NCBI RefSeq assembly: GCF_024198215.1
Contig: NZ_JAKCFA010000004.1
Span: 372,001-436,000 of the forward strand
Source: Myxococcus qinghaiensis
GTDB taxonomy: Bacteria > Myxococcota > Myxococcia > Myxococcales > Myxococcaceae
DNA: 64,000 nucleotides
Direction: 5' to 3'
Shown here piece after piece: positions 16,809 through 26,262 of the stretch (position 1 is the first letter of the stretch; each line of letters starts with the position of its first letter). The position numbers were made by a program, and so were the translations under genes. The notes below the pieces were generated by a model, which saw only the letters and a list, made by a program, of their open reading frames with translations, searched no databases and had not been told where the DNA came from.

Positions 16809-17729
16809 GTGAAGCGTCGGACATTCCGGGCGGAAGGCGCGCGGGCGGTGGTGGAGGCGGTGGCCGCGGAGCTGGGCCTGCCCGTGGAGCAGGCGCGCGG
16901 GCTGGTGGAGGTGGGCGCGGTGTACGTGGCGGGACGGCGCTGCAGGGATTCGAAGGCGCGGCTGACGCCGGGGCAGGTGGTGGCGGTGGTGCTGGAGGAG
17001 GGCGGTCACAGTCCTCTGGAAGAGGCCCCCGCCGCGCCCATGTTCCGCGTGCTGCATGAGGATGAGGATGTCCTGGCGGTGGACAAGCCGGCGGGACTCA
17101 ACGCACAGCCGACGGAGGCCCGCGTGGGCGCGAGTCTGGTGGACCAGGTGAGTGGCTACCTGGGACGCGAGGCGGGGCTGGTGCACCGGTTGGACCGGGA
17201 GACGTCGGGGGTGACGGTGTTCGGCAAGACGCCCCAGGCGACGTCCGCGCTGGCGGCGGAGTTTCGCGAGGGCCGGGCGCGCAAGCGCTACGTGGCGGCC
17301 ACGGCGCCTGGGCTGCCGGAGTCGGGGACGGTGGACCTGCCGCTGTCGAAGGACCCGTCGCGTCCGGGCCGCTGGCGCGCGACTCGCGCGGCGAATGGCG
17401 TGCCCGCGCTGACGCACTTCCGCACGCTGTATGCGGGGCCGGAGTTCTGCCTGGTGGAGCTGCTGCCCCAGACAGGACGCACGCACCAGCTGCGCGCGCA
17501 CCTGACGGCGCTCGGGGCGCCCATCCTCGGGGACTCGCGGTATGGTGGCGCGGCGAGGGCGGGAGGGGTGGAGGCGGCCCGGTGTCTGTTGCATGCGCAG
17601 GCGCTGGAGCTGGCGCATCCGGCCACGGGAGCACCGCTGCGCGTGGAGGCGCTGGTGCCCGAGGACTTGCGGCGCTTCTTCACCCTCGCGGGAGTCCTGG
17701 TGCCTCAGGGGGCCGTGCCTGAGAAGTGA
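16809..17729 (+). CDS. RluA-family RNA pseudouridine synthase
   Basis: The product has 306 residues from the GTG at 16809, which has GAGG six bases upstream; a GTG at 16797 would add four residues. Residues about 10-70 form an S4-like RNA-binding region (ARAVVEAVAAELGLPVEQAR, then GQVVAVVLEE). The catalytic domain carries VLAVDKPAGLNAQP, the motif II stretch VHRLDRETSG with the catalytic Asp, and LLPQTGRTHQLRAHLTALGAPILGD, all typical of the RluA/RluC/RluD group that isomerises uridine in rRNA or tRNA. The target RNA cannot be told from sequence. It sits alone and ends 29 bp before a glycosyltransferase remnant on the other strand. Confidence 0.9.
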   Translation: MKRRTFRAEGARAVVEAVAAELGLPVEQARGLVEVGAVYVAGRRCRDSKARLTPGQVVAVVLEEGGHSPLEEAPAAPMFRVLHEDEDVLAVDKPAGLNAQPTEARVGASLVDQVSGYLGREAGLVHRLDRETSGVTVFGKTPQATSALAAEFREGRARKRYVAATAPGLPESGTVDLPLSKDPSRPGRWRATRAANGVPALTHFRTLYAGPEFCLVELLPQTGRTHQLRAHLTALGAPILGDSRYGGAARAGGVEAARCLLHAQALELAHPATGAPLRVEALVPEDLRRFFTLAGVLVPQGAVPEK

Positions 17730-17757
17730 CGGGCCGCGCCGTCACCGCGTGCCTCCG

Positions 17758-18040
17758 CGTCATCCTGGCGCCGTGGCCTCCTGGCTCGCCCGCTTCAGGG
17801 CCGCCACCAGACCTTGGCCACCGCCGTCAAGTGTCTCCACGCGCGAGTCGCGGGCTTTACCGGCCGCACGGCGCGGGGGGCCATCGTCGAGCCAGCGTCG
17901 GCAGCAAGCAGGCGAAGGTCCTGGAGGGTGCCTTCCAGGAGGCTCTCCACCGCTCGGACCGTGGTGGGCTCGGCATTTCGCGCGGGAAGCATGACGGTGA
18001 CAGCCGGGATGGCCCGCGTTGTGTAGACTGCCGCACCCAT
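17758..18040 (-). pseudogene. Decayed N-terminal fragment of a family 2 glycosyltransferase
   Basis: Read on the minus strand from 18040, one frame gives the classic GT2 opening: PAVTVMLPARNAEPTTVRAV, ESLLEGTLQDLRLLAADAGS, TMAPRAV. After that the GT2 continuation is found in another frame: ARDSRVETLDGGGQGLVAAL and KRASQEATAPG, then a stop at 17760. A complete GT2 of this kind would go on with an MDADD-type DxD motif and about 230 more residues; instead the pseudouridine synthase gene ends 31 bp away. So this is a frameshifted and 3'-deleted gene. The first codon overlaps the start of the giant TPR gene in the palindrome CCATGG, so the original genes were divergent or the real start lay slightly inside. 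Confidence 0.82.
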
Positions 18041-21000
18041 GGGTGGCGTGAGAAACGGCAAGGGCGCCGACACGCCGGAGCCCGCGGCCGTCCGACAGGA
18101 GGTGCCGCGTTCCGGCATGCTCGAGGTCGGGCCGACGGACGATGCGGAAGTCGGGGTGGCTCGCCACTTCGGGGCCGCTGTGCGCTGGCTGCGCGAAGGC
18201 GCCCCCTCGCGGGCCTTCGAGGCGCTGGAGAACGCCTGCCGCACCTTGCCCATGTCCCCCCGTCTGGCCGCAGGGCTGGTGCGCTTCGCGCGAAGCGCGG
18301 GGGCTGAAACCGTTGTCATTGGATTGCTGGATTCCGTTCCGGCCACCGCGCCCGCCGAGGTGCGGCGCGCCGTGCGTCGCCAGCTCGCGAGGGTGTTGCG
18401 GCGGACGAACCAGACGGCTCGGGCTGTCTCCGTGCTCGAAGCCGTGGTGGCGGAGTTCCCCGAGGAACGTCGCTCGCGGCGGGTCCTGGAGGTGCTCCGC
18501 GCGAAGGGTCGAGGGGACCTCGCCCCGGCACCGACGAGCGCGGTGCTGGAGAAGCGGCCCACGAAGAAGTCGGGCGTTCAGGCCCTGGCGGTCTGGGAAG
18601 AGGACGAGGTCGACTACCACGCGGCGACGGTGGTCGATGCGACGGGAGCGACTTCGGGTCCGCCCCCCGTGTTGCCTCCGCCTCGCACGCTGACGATGGA
18701 GCTGGCGCGGGTGCAGTTCCAGGTAGAAGGGCCGCCCCTGGGGTTGACGGTGCCTGGCGGAGCGTCGGCTCGGAGCGTGGGGCCCGAGGTCGGGAGCGTG
18801 CATGAGGCTCCGACGACTGTGGCGCCGAGTGGAGCGGGGGCGCGTTCGGTCGAGCGCGCTGAATCCGCGCCCCGGGTTCCGGCGGATGTTCCGTTTCCGT
18901 GGGATGTGGCGCCGACGGAGTCCGTGCCTCAACCGGGTACCTCTGCTGGAGGGCAGGGGATACGGGCCGGTGGATTGCCCGCGGATGCGGTGGTGCCGGG
19001 CTCGAAGGTGGAGGGTGGGGCGGGGAAGTCGTCGGAGGATTCTGGTCCCGGCGCGGCGCGGAGTGATGCCGTGGACCTGTCGACGAAGGCGGCTCCGGAG
19101 GTGGGGTTGCTCGACGTCGAGGCGTCTCCGACCGAGGTGGATTCGCTCGCGAGGCAGGGCGTCGCGGGGACGCTGGCGACCGAACAGACGTCACGTGCCG
19201 GGCACGGTGATGGGGCGGTCGCGCCGACCGAAGTGGCCTCGAGTGCTGTGCGGAGCGACTCAGGGGCCCTGCTGAATGATGCGGCCTCCGGTGCACTCGG
19301 TGGCTCGGAGGGCTCGCCGGACAATGCGGCCTCCGTCGGGACGGGCGTCGCGGAGGATTCGCCAGACAAGACGGCTTCCAGTGGACTCAGTGGCGCGGAG
19401 GTTGTGCAGAACACGGCGGCTTCCAGTGGACTCAGTGGTGCGGAGGTTGTGCCTGGCACGACGGCTTCCATCGGCTCCGGGAGTACGAAGGCTCAGTCGG
19501 GCACGACGGCTTCAATCGGCTCCGGGAGTGCGAAGGTTGCGTCGAGCACGACGGCTTCCAGTGGACTCGGTGGCGCGGAGGTTGCGCCGAGCACGACGGC
19601 TTCCGTTGGTGCCAGCGGAGTGGCGCTGTCGCCGAGCCAACTGGCCACTGGTTCGGGTGGCGTGGATGATTCTCCGAGCAAGGTGGCATCCACGGGTTCG
19701 GGCGGAGTGGATGCTTCGCCGAGTCAGGCAGCTCCTACTGGGGCGAGTGATGCGACTGCCTTGTCGACAGAGGTCGCCTCGCGTGTCGGACTGAGTGATG
19801 TGGATGCGTTGCCGACCGAAGTGGCTTCTGCTGGCGGGCCGGGCGATGCGGGGGCGTTGGCGAAAGGGGAGGCCTCAAACGCGGGACGAAGTAATGCTGC
19901 GGCTTCTCCGACCGAGGCAGCTCCTGGCGCGAAGTTGAACGACACGGGGGACGTGTCAGCAGGGCCCACTCCGAGCGGCGTGGTGGACCGTGCGTCGTCC
20001 CGCACCGTGCGAATCCCGACGCCGACTTCAACCCGTGCCTCGTCACACGAGTCGACTCCGAACACTGAGTCACAGGTCGCGTCGAGCCTGGAGTTGACCG
20101 CTCCGACGGCCTCGCCCATCAGCACCGAGCCGAGCGTGAGTCGGACCGACGCGCTGGCTTTGCCTCTCGATGCGGAGCCTGGCGCAAGCAGGGCTGACAG
20201 GGTGGCGTCGCCAGTCCAGCCGCCGACGGACGCGGTGAAAAATGACGAGGTGGCTCCGGCCCCGCGCGCCGAGCCGAGCGACAAGGCGATTCCTCCCAAG
20301 GAGGGTGCACCAGGCTCCCCTCGCGCCACCGCGGACGCACCGGAGGACGACGGCGAGTTCCGTGCGAAGACCCAGGTAGAGATGCCCGCTGTCAGGGTCC
20401 AGGACCTGTTCCCCTGGGATGCGCCTCCTCAGGAGGCACCACTCCCCGCGCGGTCTCCCAGCGCGAACCCGACTCCTCCCTCGAAGGGGAAGCCCGCTGC
20501 CTCGGGTTCGCCACCCGTCCTCCATCCGGTGGGCGTGGAGCCCGCTCGCTCCAAGCCCCAGCCCACGCCAGCTCCCACACGAGGCGAAGACGCTCCGCGC
20601 TCGGAGACGATGGAGGTCTCGCTCGCCGACCTCTTCGCCGCGTTGGGAGGTGCGCCCGTCGGCGGTTCACAGCCTCTGCGCTCGGAGCCTGGCGTCCCAG
20701 GCACGGGCGGTCCTGTCTCGGCGCGCCCTGACCCGGTGGCCCCGTCCCGGACCGGGCGCTCGGGTGCTGCGGAGCCCACTCCTGGCGAGGATGCGGAGGA
20801 GCTGGCGCGTTCGCGGAAGCTGGAGGCGCAGTTCGTCGCGCGTCGAGCGTGGCGTGAACTGGCCCAGCTCTATCTCAAGCGCGCGGACCGGGCGAAAGAC
20901 CCGGTGGCTCGGGCGGAGGCGCTGACGCGACTCGCGGAGGTGATGGAGACCGAGCTCCAGGACCCCGCTGGCGCCGCCCGAATGTATCGGGAGATTGTCG

Positions 21001-24000
21001 AGCTGACCGGAGACCGCGCCGCGCTGCGCGAGCAGGTCCGCTTGCTGGCCTCGCGGGACGACGCCTCGCTCGTTCGGCGGGCGCTCGACGAAGCCATCCA
21101 GCGGGCGAGGACAGGCCGCGCGCGCGCCACGGCGCTGCTGACTCGGGGAGAGCGCTGGCTCCACATGGGGGAGCCTGAGAAGGCCCGTGCGGACTTCGAG
21201 GCCTCGGAGGCGCTCGCGCCAGATTTGCTTCCCGCCCTCGCGGGCCTGCTGTCGTGTGTCGAGGACTCGGAGCGCTCGGCCGTCGCGAAGCGACTGCATA
21301 CCGTGCTCGCCGCGACGCCACGCCGGGCGGCGGACCGCGCGGAGGCGCTCAAGGTGCTCGCGCGCACCGCGGAGGAACAGCTCGGGGATTCCCGCCTCGC
21401 GCAGTGGGCCTGGGGCGAGGTGCTCATCGAGAGCCCTGACAGTGAGCAGGCTCGTGAGCGCCTCCTGTGGCTCGCGCGAGAGCTGGGGGACACGGCGGCA
21501 CTCGCGCAGCTTCTGCGCGCGCAGATAGCACGCGAGTCGCGAGGCCCGCTCGCACGGCAGTCCCGTCTGGAGCTGGTGGCGACCCTGGAGGCATCGGGGG
21601 ATGACGAGGCCGCGCTGAATGAGCTGCGTCAGGCGGTGCGCTTCGAGCCGGGACACAAGGAAGCGTGGCTGTTGCTGGTGGAGCGTTTGCTGGCGCGGGA
21701 CAACAAGGGCGAGGCGGCCTGGGCGCTCGAACAGGCGGCCACCGCGACCGAGGATGAGCTCGAGCGCGAGCAGACCTGGGACCGGCTGGCGCGCATGTGG
21801 CGTGAGTCGCTCGGCAATCCCGAGCGCGCACAAGTCTATGCCCGTCGAGCGGAGGGACTGAGGCTCGCACGTGAAGAGCAGGAGGCGGCGCTTCCTCCCG
21901 AACCTCCTCGCAGCGCGACACCTCGCCGCGAGCCGAGTGGACCGAAGTCGCTCCTCGTTCCGTTGCCCGTGACGACGACGTCGCTCGTCGCGGCGGGTCG
22001 CGATGACCTGTCCGAGGAGATTACGTCGACCTCAGACCCCAGTGCGCTTCCCGGTGGGCCAGACGAAGGCCAGGGGCAGCGAGGTGCGAAGTCAGCGAGC
22101 ACGTCCGGCGCGCAGGGTGGTGGCGCGGGTGCGCGCGTCGAGCGGTCCGCATCCCAAGGGAGTTCAGCCGCCGCGTCTGCTGGAGCAGAAGGCGCTCGCG
22201 AAAGACCCGCTGGCGCGCGTGCCGAGAAGCCCTCGGCGCGCGGCGAGAAGTCCACGCCCGCTCGTGGCCCCGCAGCACACGAGGACGCGCTGGCGGCCCT
22301 CGGGCCGGAGCTGGACAGGCCCGCGCCTTCTGGGTCGACGGTGGTCTTCGGCGAGAATGCGCCCTCGCCGCGCACGGACAAGCCCGCCGCCGAAGCCAAG
22401 GGGCCAACGGCTCCTGAGGCTCCTCGTGCTTCCGCTGCTCGCGGCGAACGGGCCGCCGCGCCGCCAGCACGTGCCGCGCTTCCGGTGGATGGTGCCTCCG
22501 CCCAACGTGTCGAGCGTGCTTCCGCTCCGCCCGCGCGCGCGGCCGCACCGTCCGACAGTGCCCCCGCTACACGAGGTGACCGAGTTTCCTCGCCACCCGC
22601 GCGCGGCGCCGTACCAGCCGACAGTGCCCCCGTTGCACGCGGTGACCCAGTTTCCTCGCCACCCGCGCGCGCGGCCGCACCGTCCGACAGTGCCCCCGCT
22701 GCACGCGGCGAACGCGCCTCCGCGCTGCCCGCGCGCGCGGCTGCTCCATCAGACAGTGCCCCCGCTGCACGCGGAGAACGTGCCCCGGCACAGCCCGGCC
22801 GCGCCGCCGCACCGTCCGACAGCGCCTCCGCGGCACGCAGTGAACGCTCCTCCGCGCCGCCAACTCGCGCTCCTGCACCAGCTGAGAGTGCCCCCGCAGC
22901 ACGCGGCGAACGAGCCTCCGCGCCACCCGCACGCGCCGCACCATCCGATAGCTCCCCCGCGGCACGTGGCGAACGAGCCTCCGCGCCACCCGCACGCGCC
23001 GCACCGTCCGACAGCGCCCCCGCGTCACGCGGCGAACGAGCCTCGGCACCACCGGCACGCGCCGCACCGTCCGACAGTGCCCCCGCTACGCCTCCCGCTG
23101 CACGGGGAGATCGCGCCCCAGCGCGCGCCGCCGCGCCAGTCGACAGCGCCCCCCCTGCACGAGGAGAGCGCGCCCCAGCCCGCACGGCCCCGCCGTCCGA
23201 CAGTCCCCCCCCGCGCGCTCCCTCGCGTCCCGCGAGTCCTCCGGACGCACCGCGAGGTGGCAAGGCCATCGACCTGATGAGCGGCAAGCCCATGTACCTC
23301 GATGCCGCGTCCGTCCCCGAGACGCGCGTCATCTCCTGGGAAGCCCCGCCGGGCCGCATGGACCCCGTGCGCCGAGTCCTCCGGACCTCGCGTCCCGAGG
23401 GCACCTCCGCCGGTCTCGCGCCGGGCCGCTCCTTCATCTCGAAGCCCCCCGCTCAACCCGTGGGCGCCGCCGAGACGCGCGAGAGCCCCATCGTCGTCCC
23501 CGACCCCGCTCCACCGGCGGACACCGAACCGGAGGTCTTCCGTCAGCTCCGCGAGCGCCCGCTCGACCCCGTCACCTACTCGAACCTCGCCGACTTCTTC
23601 GACACCCGAGGCGACGCCCCGCGCGCCGCCCTCATGCGCGAAATCGTCGAAGCCCTCGCCGGGCGCGAAGTCCCCGTGTCCCGCCTCCAGCGGCCACCCC
23701 TCACCGCCGACGAGCGCGCGGGCCTGCGCCACCCCGGGCTGCGGACCACCTCGGGCGAGCTGCTCGCATCCGCGGGCATCGCCCTCTGCCGCCTCTTCCC
23801 CGCCCAGGGCCGCGCCGCGGATGCCTCGGAGCCCCTGCGCGCTGTCGCGGGCCCGGGCGCGCCCGCCGTCCTCGACGCCCTCCACACCTCAGCGCGAGTG
23901 CTCGCGGTGAACCTGCCGGAGCTCGTGCTCGCCGAGGACGACGGCCCGCCCTTCACCGCCGTCCACACCGACAAGCCCCGCCTCCTCGTGGGCCGCGCCG

Positions 24001-24437
24001 CGATTCACCAGGCCCTGCCCGCCGCGGAGCTGCGCTTCCACGCGGGCCGCGCCCTCGTGTCACTGTCCCCGGACCTGCTCGCCCTGCGCGCGCTCAAGGG
24101 CGCCCAGCTCCTGCGCGCCCTGGCCCTCTTGTCCACCGTCCTCAAGAACCCCAAGGACTCCAGCTCCGACGCGCGACTGGTGCGCGAGACGCTGTCCCCG
24201 CGCGCCCTGGAGCGCACCCTGGAGCTGCTCGACTCCGGCACCCGGGACTTCAACGCCTCATCCCTCGCGGATGCCGCACGCGACTCCGCCAACCGCGCGG
24301 GCCTGGTGGCCTGCGGCGGCGTGGGGCCGGCGGTGACGGTGATTCGCTCGCGCCGCTCGAACGACTCGGAGCTGGTGGAGCTGCTGCGCTTCGCCGCGTC
24401 CGAGCGCTACCTCGCCCTGCGCGTGCCGGCCCGCTGA
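18039..24437 (+). CDS. Giant TPR/low-complexity protein (2132 residues)
   Basis: Regions in order: a helical N-terminus with one or two TPR-like pairs (about 40-170); a Ser/Ala/Glu-rich disordered region with 15-residue repeats of the type ASSGLSGAEVVPGTT (about 445-530) fading into TEVAS-type repeats; a short motif VQDLFPWD (about 790, also PFPWDVAPTE near 290); a TPR-type helical solenoid (about 920-1285) with AALNELRQAVRFEPGHKEAW; a second disordered region of 21-22-residue ARGERASAPPARAAPSDSAP repeats (about 1468-1740); and a folded C-terminal domain (about 1830-2132) that opens with another TPR-like segment (LDPVTYSNLADFFDTRGD). No signal peptide or TM helix, so it is probably cytosolic. 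The C-terminal domain is not recognised. A scaffold function is inferred from the TPRs. Confidence 0.82.
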   Translation: MGGVRNGKGADTPEPAAVRQEVPRSGMLEVGPTDDAEVGVARHFGAAVRWLREGAPSRAFEALENACRTLPMSPRLAAGLVRFARSAGAETVVIGLLDSVPATAPAEVRRAVRRQLARVLRRTNQTARAVSVLEAVVAEFPEERRSRRVLEVLRAKGRGDLAPAPTSAVLEKRPTKKSGVQALAVWEEDEVDYHAATVVDATGATSGPPPVLPPPRTLTMELARVQFQVEGPPLGLTVPGGASARSVGPEVGSVHEAPTTVAPSGAGARSVERAESAPRVPADVPFPWDVAPTESVPQPGTSAGGQGIRAGGLPADAVVPGSKVEGGAGKSSEDSGPGAARSDAVDLSTKAAPEVGLLDVEASPTEVDSLARQGVAGTLATEQTSRAGHGDGAVAPTEVASSAVRSDSGALLNDAASGALGGSEGSPDNAASVGTGVAEDSPDKTASSGLSGAEVVQNTAASSGLSGAEVVPGTTASIGSGSTKAQSGTTASIGSGSAKVASSTTASSGLGGAEVAPSTTASVGASGVALSPSQLATGSGGVDDSPSKVASTGSGGVDASPSQAAPTGASDATALSTEVASRVGLSDVDALPTEVASAGGPGDAGALAKGEASNAGRSNAAASPTEAAPGAKLNDTGDVSAGPTPSGVVDRASSRTVRIPTPTSTRASSHESTPNTESQVASSLELTAPTASPISTEPSVSRTDALALPLDAEPGASRADRVASPVQPPTDAVKNDEVAPAPRAEPSDKAIPPKEGAPGSPRATADAPEDDGEFRAKTQVEMPAVRVQDLFPWDAPPQEAPLPARSPSANPTPPSKGKPAASGSPPVLHPVGVEPARSKPQPTPAPTRGEDAPRSETMEVSLADLFAALGGAPVGGSQPLRSEPGVPGTGGPVSARPDPVAPSRTGRSGAAEPTPGEDAEELARSRKLEAQFVARRAWRELAQLYLKRADRAKDPVARAEALTRLAEVMETELQDPAGAARMYREIVELTGDRAALREQVRLLASRDDASLVRRALDEAIQRARTGRARATALLTRGERWLHMGEPEKARADFEASEALAPDLLPALAGLLSCVEDSERSAVAKRLHTVLAATPRRAADRAEALKVLARTAEEQLGDSRLAQWAWGEVLIESPDSEQARERLLWLARELGDTAALAQLLRAQIARESRGPLARQSRLELVATLEASGDDEAALNELRQAVRFEPGHKEAWLLLVERLLARDNKGEAAWALEQAATATEDELEREQTWDRLARMWRESLGNPERAQVYARRAEGLRLAREEQEAALPPEPPRSATPRREPSGPKSLLVPLPVTTTSLVAAGRDDLSEEITSTSDPSALPGGPDEGQGQRGAKSASTSGAQGGGAGARVERSASQGSSAAASAGAEGARERPAGARAEKPSARGEKSTPARGPAAHEDALAALGPELDRPAPSGSTVVFGENAPSPRTDKPAAEAKGPTAPEAPRASAARGERAAAPPARAALPVDGASAQRVERASAPPARAAAPSDSAPATRGDRVSSPPARGAVPADSAPVARGDPVSSPPARAAAPSDSAPAARGERASALPARAAAPSDSAPAARGERAPAQPGRAAAPSDSASAARSERSSAPPTRAPAPAESAPAARGERASAPPARAAPSDSSPAARGERASAPPARAAPSDSAPASRGERASAPPARAAPSDSAPATPPAARGDRAPARAAAPVDSAPPARGERAPARTAPPSDSPPPRAPSRPASPPDAPRGGKAIDLMSGKPMYLDAASVPETRVISWEAPPGRMDPVRRVLRTSRPEGTSAGLAPGRSFISKPPAQPVGAAETRESPIVVPDPAPPADTEPEVFRQLRERPLDPVTYSNLADFFDTRGDAPRAALMREIVEALAGREVPVSRLQRPPLTADERAGLRHPGLRTTSGELLASAGIALCRLFPAQGRAADASEPLRAVAGPGAPAVLDALHTSARVLAVNLPELVLAEDDGPPFTAVHTDKPRLLVGRAAIHQALPAAELRFHAGRALVSLSPDLLALRALKGAQLLRALALLSTVLKNPKDSSSDARLVRETLSPRALERTLELLDSGTRDFNASSLADAARDSANRAGLVACGGVGPAVTVIRSRRSNDSELVELLRFAASERYLALRVPAR
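19380..19620 (+). repeat. 45-bp direct repeats inside the giant TPR gene
   Basis: Units encode 15 residues such as ASSGLSGAEVVQNTA, ASSGLSGAEVVPGTT, ASIGSGSTKAQSGTT and ASSGLGGAEVAPSTT. At least five consecutive units keep the 15-residue period, and two or three are nearly identical at the DNA level, so slippage-type expansion is likely. Confidence 0.75.
22440..23235 (+). repeat. 63-66-bp direct repeats inside the giant TPR gene
   Basis: About ten units encode 21 or 22 residues of the form ARGERASAPPARAAPSDSAPA. Adjacent units near 22965 and 23028 are 63 bp apart and almost identical. Third codon positions are nearly all G or C, which leaves frames open on both strands here. Confidence 0.8.
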
Positions 24438-24447
24438 AGGCCCCCCT

Positions 24448-25299
24448 TCAGTTCATCTGCATGCGGATGGTGAGCGCCAGCATCCGGCTCTTCTCGCCAC
24501 CCAGCTCGTACCGGTACGCCAGGTCCAGACCGCCACCCGTCTCCGTCATGAAGCCCAGGCCCGTGCTCAGCCGCGACGTGCGCGTGAAGCCGTCATACGA
24601 ATAGCCCGCGCGCAGCGGAACCTGCATCCCGAGGATGTACTCGAGCCCGCCGCTGTACGTGAGCGTCGTCTTGTCGTTCGTCTCGAAGTCCGCGCGCACG
24701 TCACCGGCCAGCGTCAACATCCCCGAGTTGATGCCGAGGTGGCCCGAGTAGTACCGCGTCAGCTCCACGTTCTCGGTGTTGATGAGGTTGTGCCCGGAGA
24801 TGCCCGCGACGAAGGACTCGGACAGCCGGAACAGCAGGCCCGTGTCGACTGTCACCGAGTTGGCATATCGGTCCGAGCCGCTCATCCGCAGATAGCGCGC
24901 CGCCGCGCCAAGCAGGATGCCCGGGGTCAAGGGAAACCCCACGCCCAGCGAGCTGAGATGGGCGGTGGTGCGAGCCCCGCCGCGGCCCAGGCTGACCCAG
25001 TGGTAGTCCACCCCCATGGCCAGCTTGCTGGTGGCGCCGTCGATGAGGGAGACGCCGAGCACGCCCTCCTTGAGACGGTGGTCCCAGGCCCCGGTGCCCT
25101 CGACGCGGTAGGCCGGATACAGGGCCATGGCGGCGGGATTGCCCAGCACGGCCTCCGTGCCCAGGCCCAGGGCGCGATAGGCGCCCCCCATGCCGTAGGC
25201 GCGCGCGCTCATGACATCCCTCAAGTCTTCGGAGGGCTGGGCCAGGGCGGCGGTGGAGACACACACGGCGAACAGCAGCACGACGGGACGGAGCGACAT
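24448..25299 (-). CDS. Outer-membrane beta-barrel protein, PorV/FadL-like
   Basis: This is a 283-residue protein with a signal peptide (MSLRPVVLLFAVCVSTAALA, cut before Gln21). The mature N-terminus has SARAYGMGGAYRALGLGTEAV and LGNPAAMAL, a hallmark of the PorV/UPF0164/FadL-related barrels in which the Gly-rich hatch segment precedes the barrel. Many amphipathic strands follow (LGVSLIDGATSKLAMGVDY, TLTYSGGLEYILGMQVPLRAGYSY, GGGLDLAYRYEL), and the chain ends with RMLALTIRMQMN. It would form a small outer-membrane pore or an accessory protein of a secretion system. It is convergent with the giant TPR gene (10 bp) and divergent from galU. Confidence 0.82.
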   Translation of the reverse strand: MSLRPVVLLFAVCVSTAALAQPSEDLRDVMSARAYGMGGAYRALGLGTEAVLGNPAAMALYPAYRVEGTGAWDHRLKEGVLGVSLIDGATSKLAMGVDYHWVSLGRGGARTTAHLSSLGVGFPLTPGILLGAAARYLRMSGSDRYANSVTVDTGLLFRLSESFVAGISGHNLINTENVELTRYYSGHLGINSGMLTLAGDVRADFETNDKTTLTYSGGLEYILGMQVPLRAGYSYDGFTRTSRLSTGLGFMTETGGGLDLAYRYELGGEKSRMLALTIRMQMN

Positions 25300-25359
25300 G
25301 GGGGCATCATCCTAACCAGCTTGATGGGGTGGGTGGGCGCCAATAGATTCCCTGGCCCC

Positions 25360-26262
25360 ATGTCCGCCAACGCACCGAAGGCAGAGCCCCTCATCCGCAA
25401 GTGTGTCATCCCGGCAGCCGGGCTGGGCACTCGCTTCCTCCCCGCCACGAAGTCCATCCCCAAGGAGATGTTGCCTATCGTGGACACTCCCACCCTCCAG
25501 TACATCGTGGAGGAGGCGGTGGCGGCCGGAATCGAAGACGTCGTCCTCATCAATGGCCGGGGCAAGAGCGCCATCGAGGACCACTTCGACATCGGCTTCG
25601 AGCTGGAGACCACGCTGCGCGCCCGGGGCAAGACGGCGGACGCGGACAAGCTGCGCGCCATCGCCGAGCTGGTCCGTGTCGTCAGCATCCGCCAGAAGGA
25701 GCCCAAGGGCCTGGGCCACGCGGTGCTGTGCGCCAAGAGCGCCATCGGCAACGAGCCCTTCGGCGTGCTGCTGGGCGACGACATGATTGACGCCGAGGAG
25801 CCGGGCATCCGCCAGCTCGCTCGCGTGTTCCGCCAGTACAACCAGGCCGTCATCGCGCTGATGGAGGTGCCCGACGACGAGACGCATATGTACGGCATCG
25901 CCGCCGGCACGGACCTGGGCGACGGCGTCATCCGCATCGACCGCGTGGTGGAGAAGCCGAAGAAGGGCACCGCGCCCTCCAACCTCGCCGTCATCGGCCG
26001 CTACGTCCTGCCGCCGGAAATCTTCCCCATCCTGGAGACCCAGACGCCGGGCGTGGGTGGGGAAATCCAGCTCACCGACGGCCTGGCCACGCTCCAGAAG
26101 TCGCACGGTCTGTTGGGGTACAAATTCAAGGGTCAGCGCTATGACGCGGGCGACAAGGTGGGATACCTGAAGGCGAACATCGCCTACGCCCTCAAGCGCC
26201 CCGAGCTGCGAGGCGGGTTGCTCGAGTACATGCGTGAGGTCGTGAAGACGGAGAAGCCGTGA
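25360..26262 (+). CDS. galU: UTP-glucose-1-phosphate uridylyltransferase
   Basis: The product has 300 residues from the ATG at 25360. It contains the nucleotidyltransferase signature VIPAAGLGTRFLPATKSIPKEMLP, then QYIVEEAV, VLINGRGKSAIEDHFD (with the usual substitution of Gly for the more common T/S), EPKGLGHAVLCAK, the metal-binding LLGDDMID, DRVVEKPKKG and GGEIQLTDGL. This is the full GalU set; it makes UDP-glucose from UTP and glucose-1-phosphate for exopolysaccharide and LPS precursors. Its length matches the family. The stop overlaps the GTG of the next gene by four bases, which implies translational coupling. Confidence 0.95.
   Translation: MSANAPKAEPLIRKCVIPAAGLGTRFLPATKSIPKEMLPIVDTPTLQYIVEEAVAAGIEDVVLINGRGKSAIEDHFDIGFELETTLRARGKTADADKLRAIAELVRVVSIRQKEPKGLGHAVLCAKSAIGNEPFGVLLGDDMIDAEEPGIRQLARVFRQYNQAVIALMEVPDDETHMYGIAAGTDLGDGVIRIDRVVEKPKKGTAPSNLAVIGRYVLPPEIFPILETQTPGVGGEIQLTDGLATLQKSHGLLGYKFKGQRYDAGDKVGYLKANIAYALKRPELRGGLLEYMREVVKTEKP

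Noticed and set aside
21836-23437. 533-codon antisense frame through the Pro/Ala repeats of the giant TPR gene
   Set aside because: The same repeat unit reads open in several frames because nearly all third positions are G or C; the plus frame is the one continuous with the TPR and C-terminal domains.
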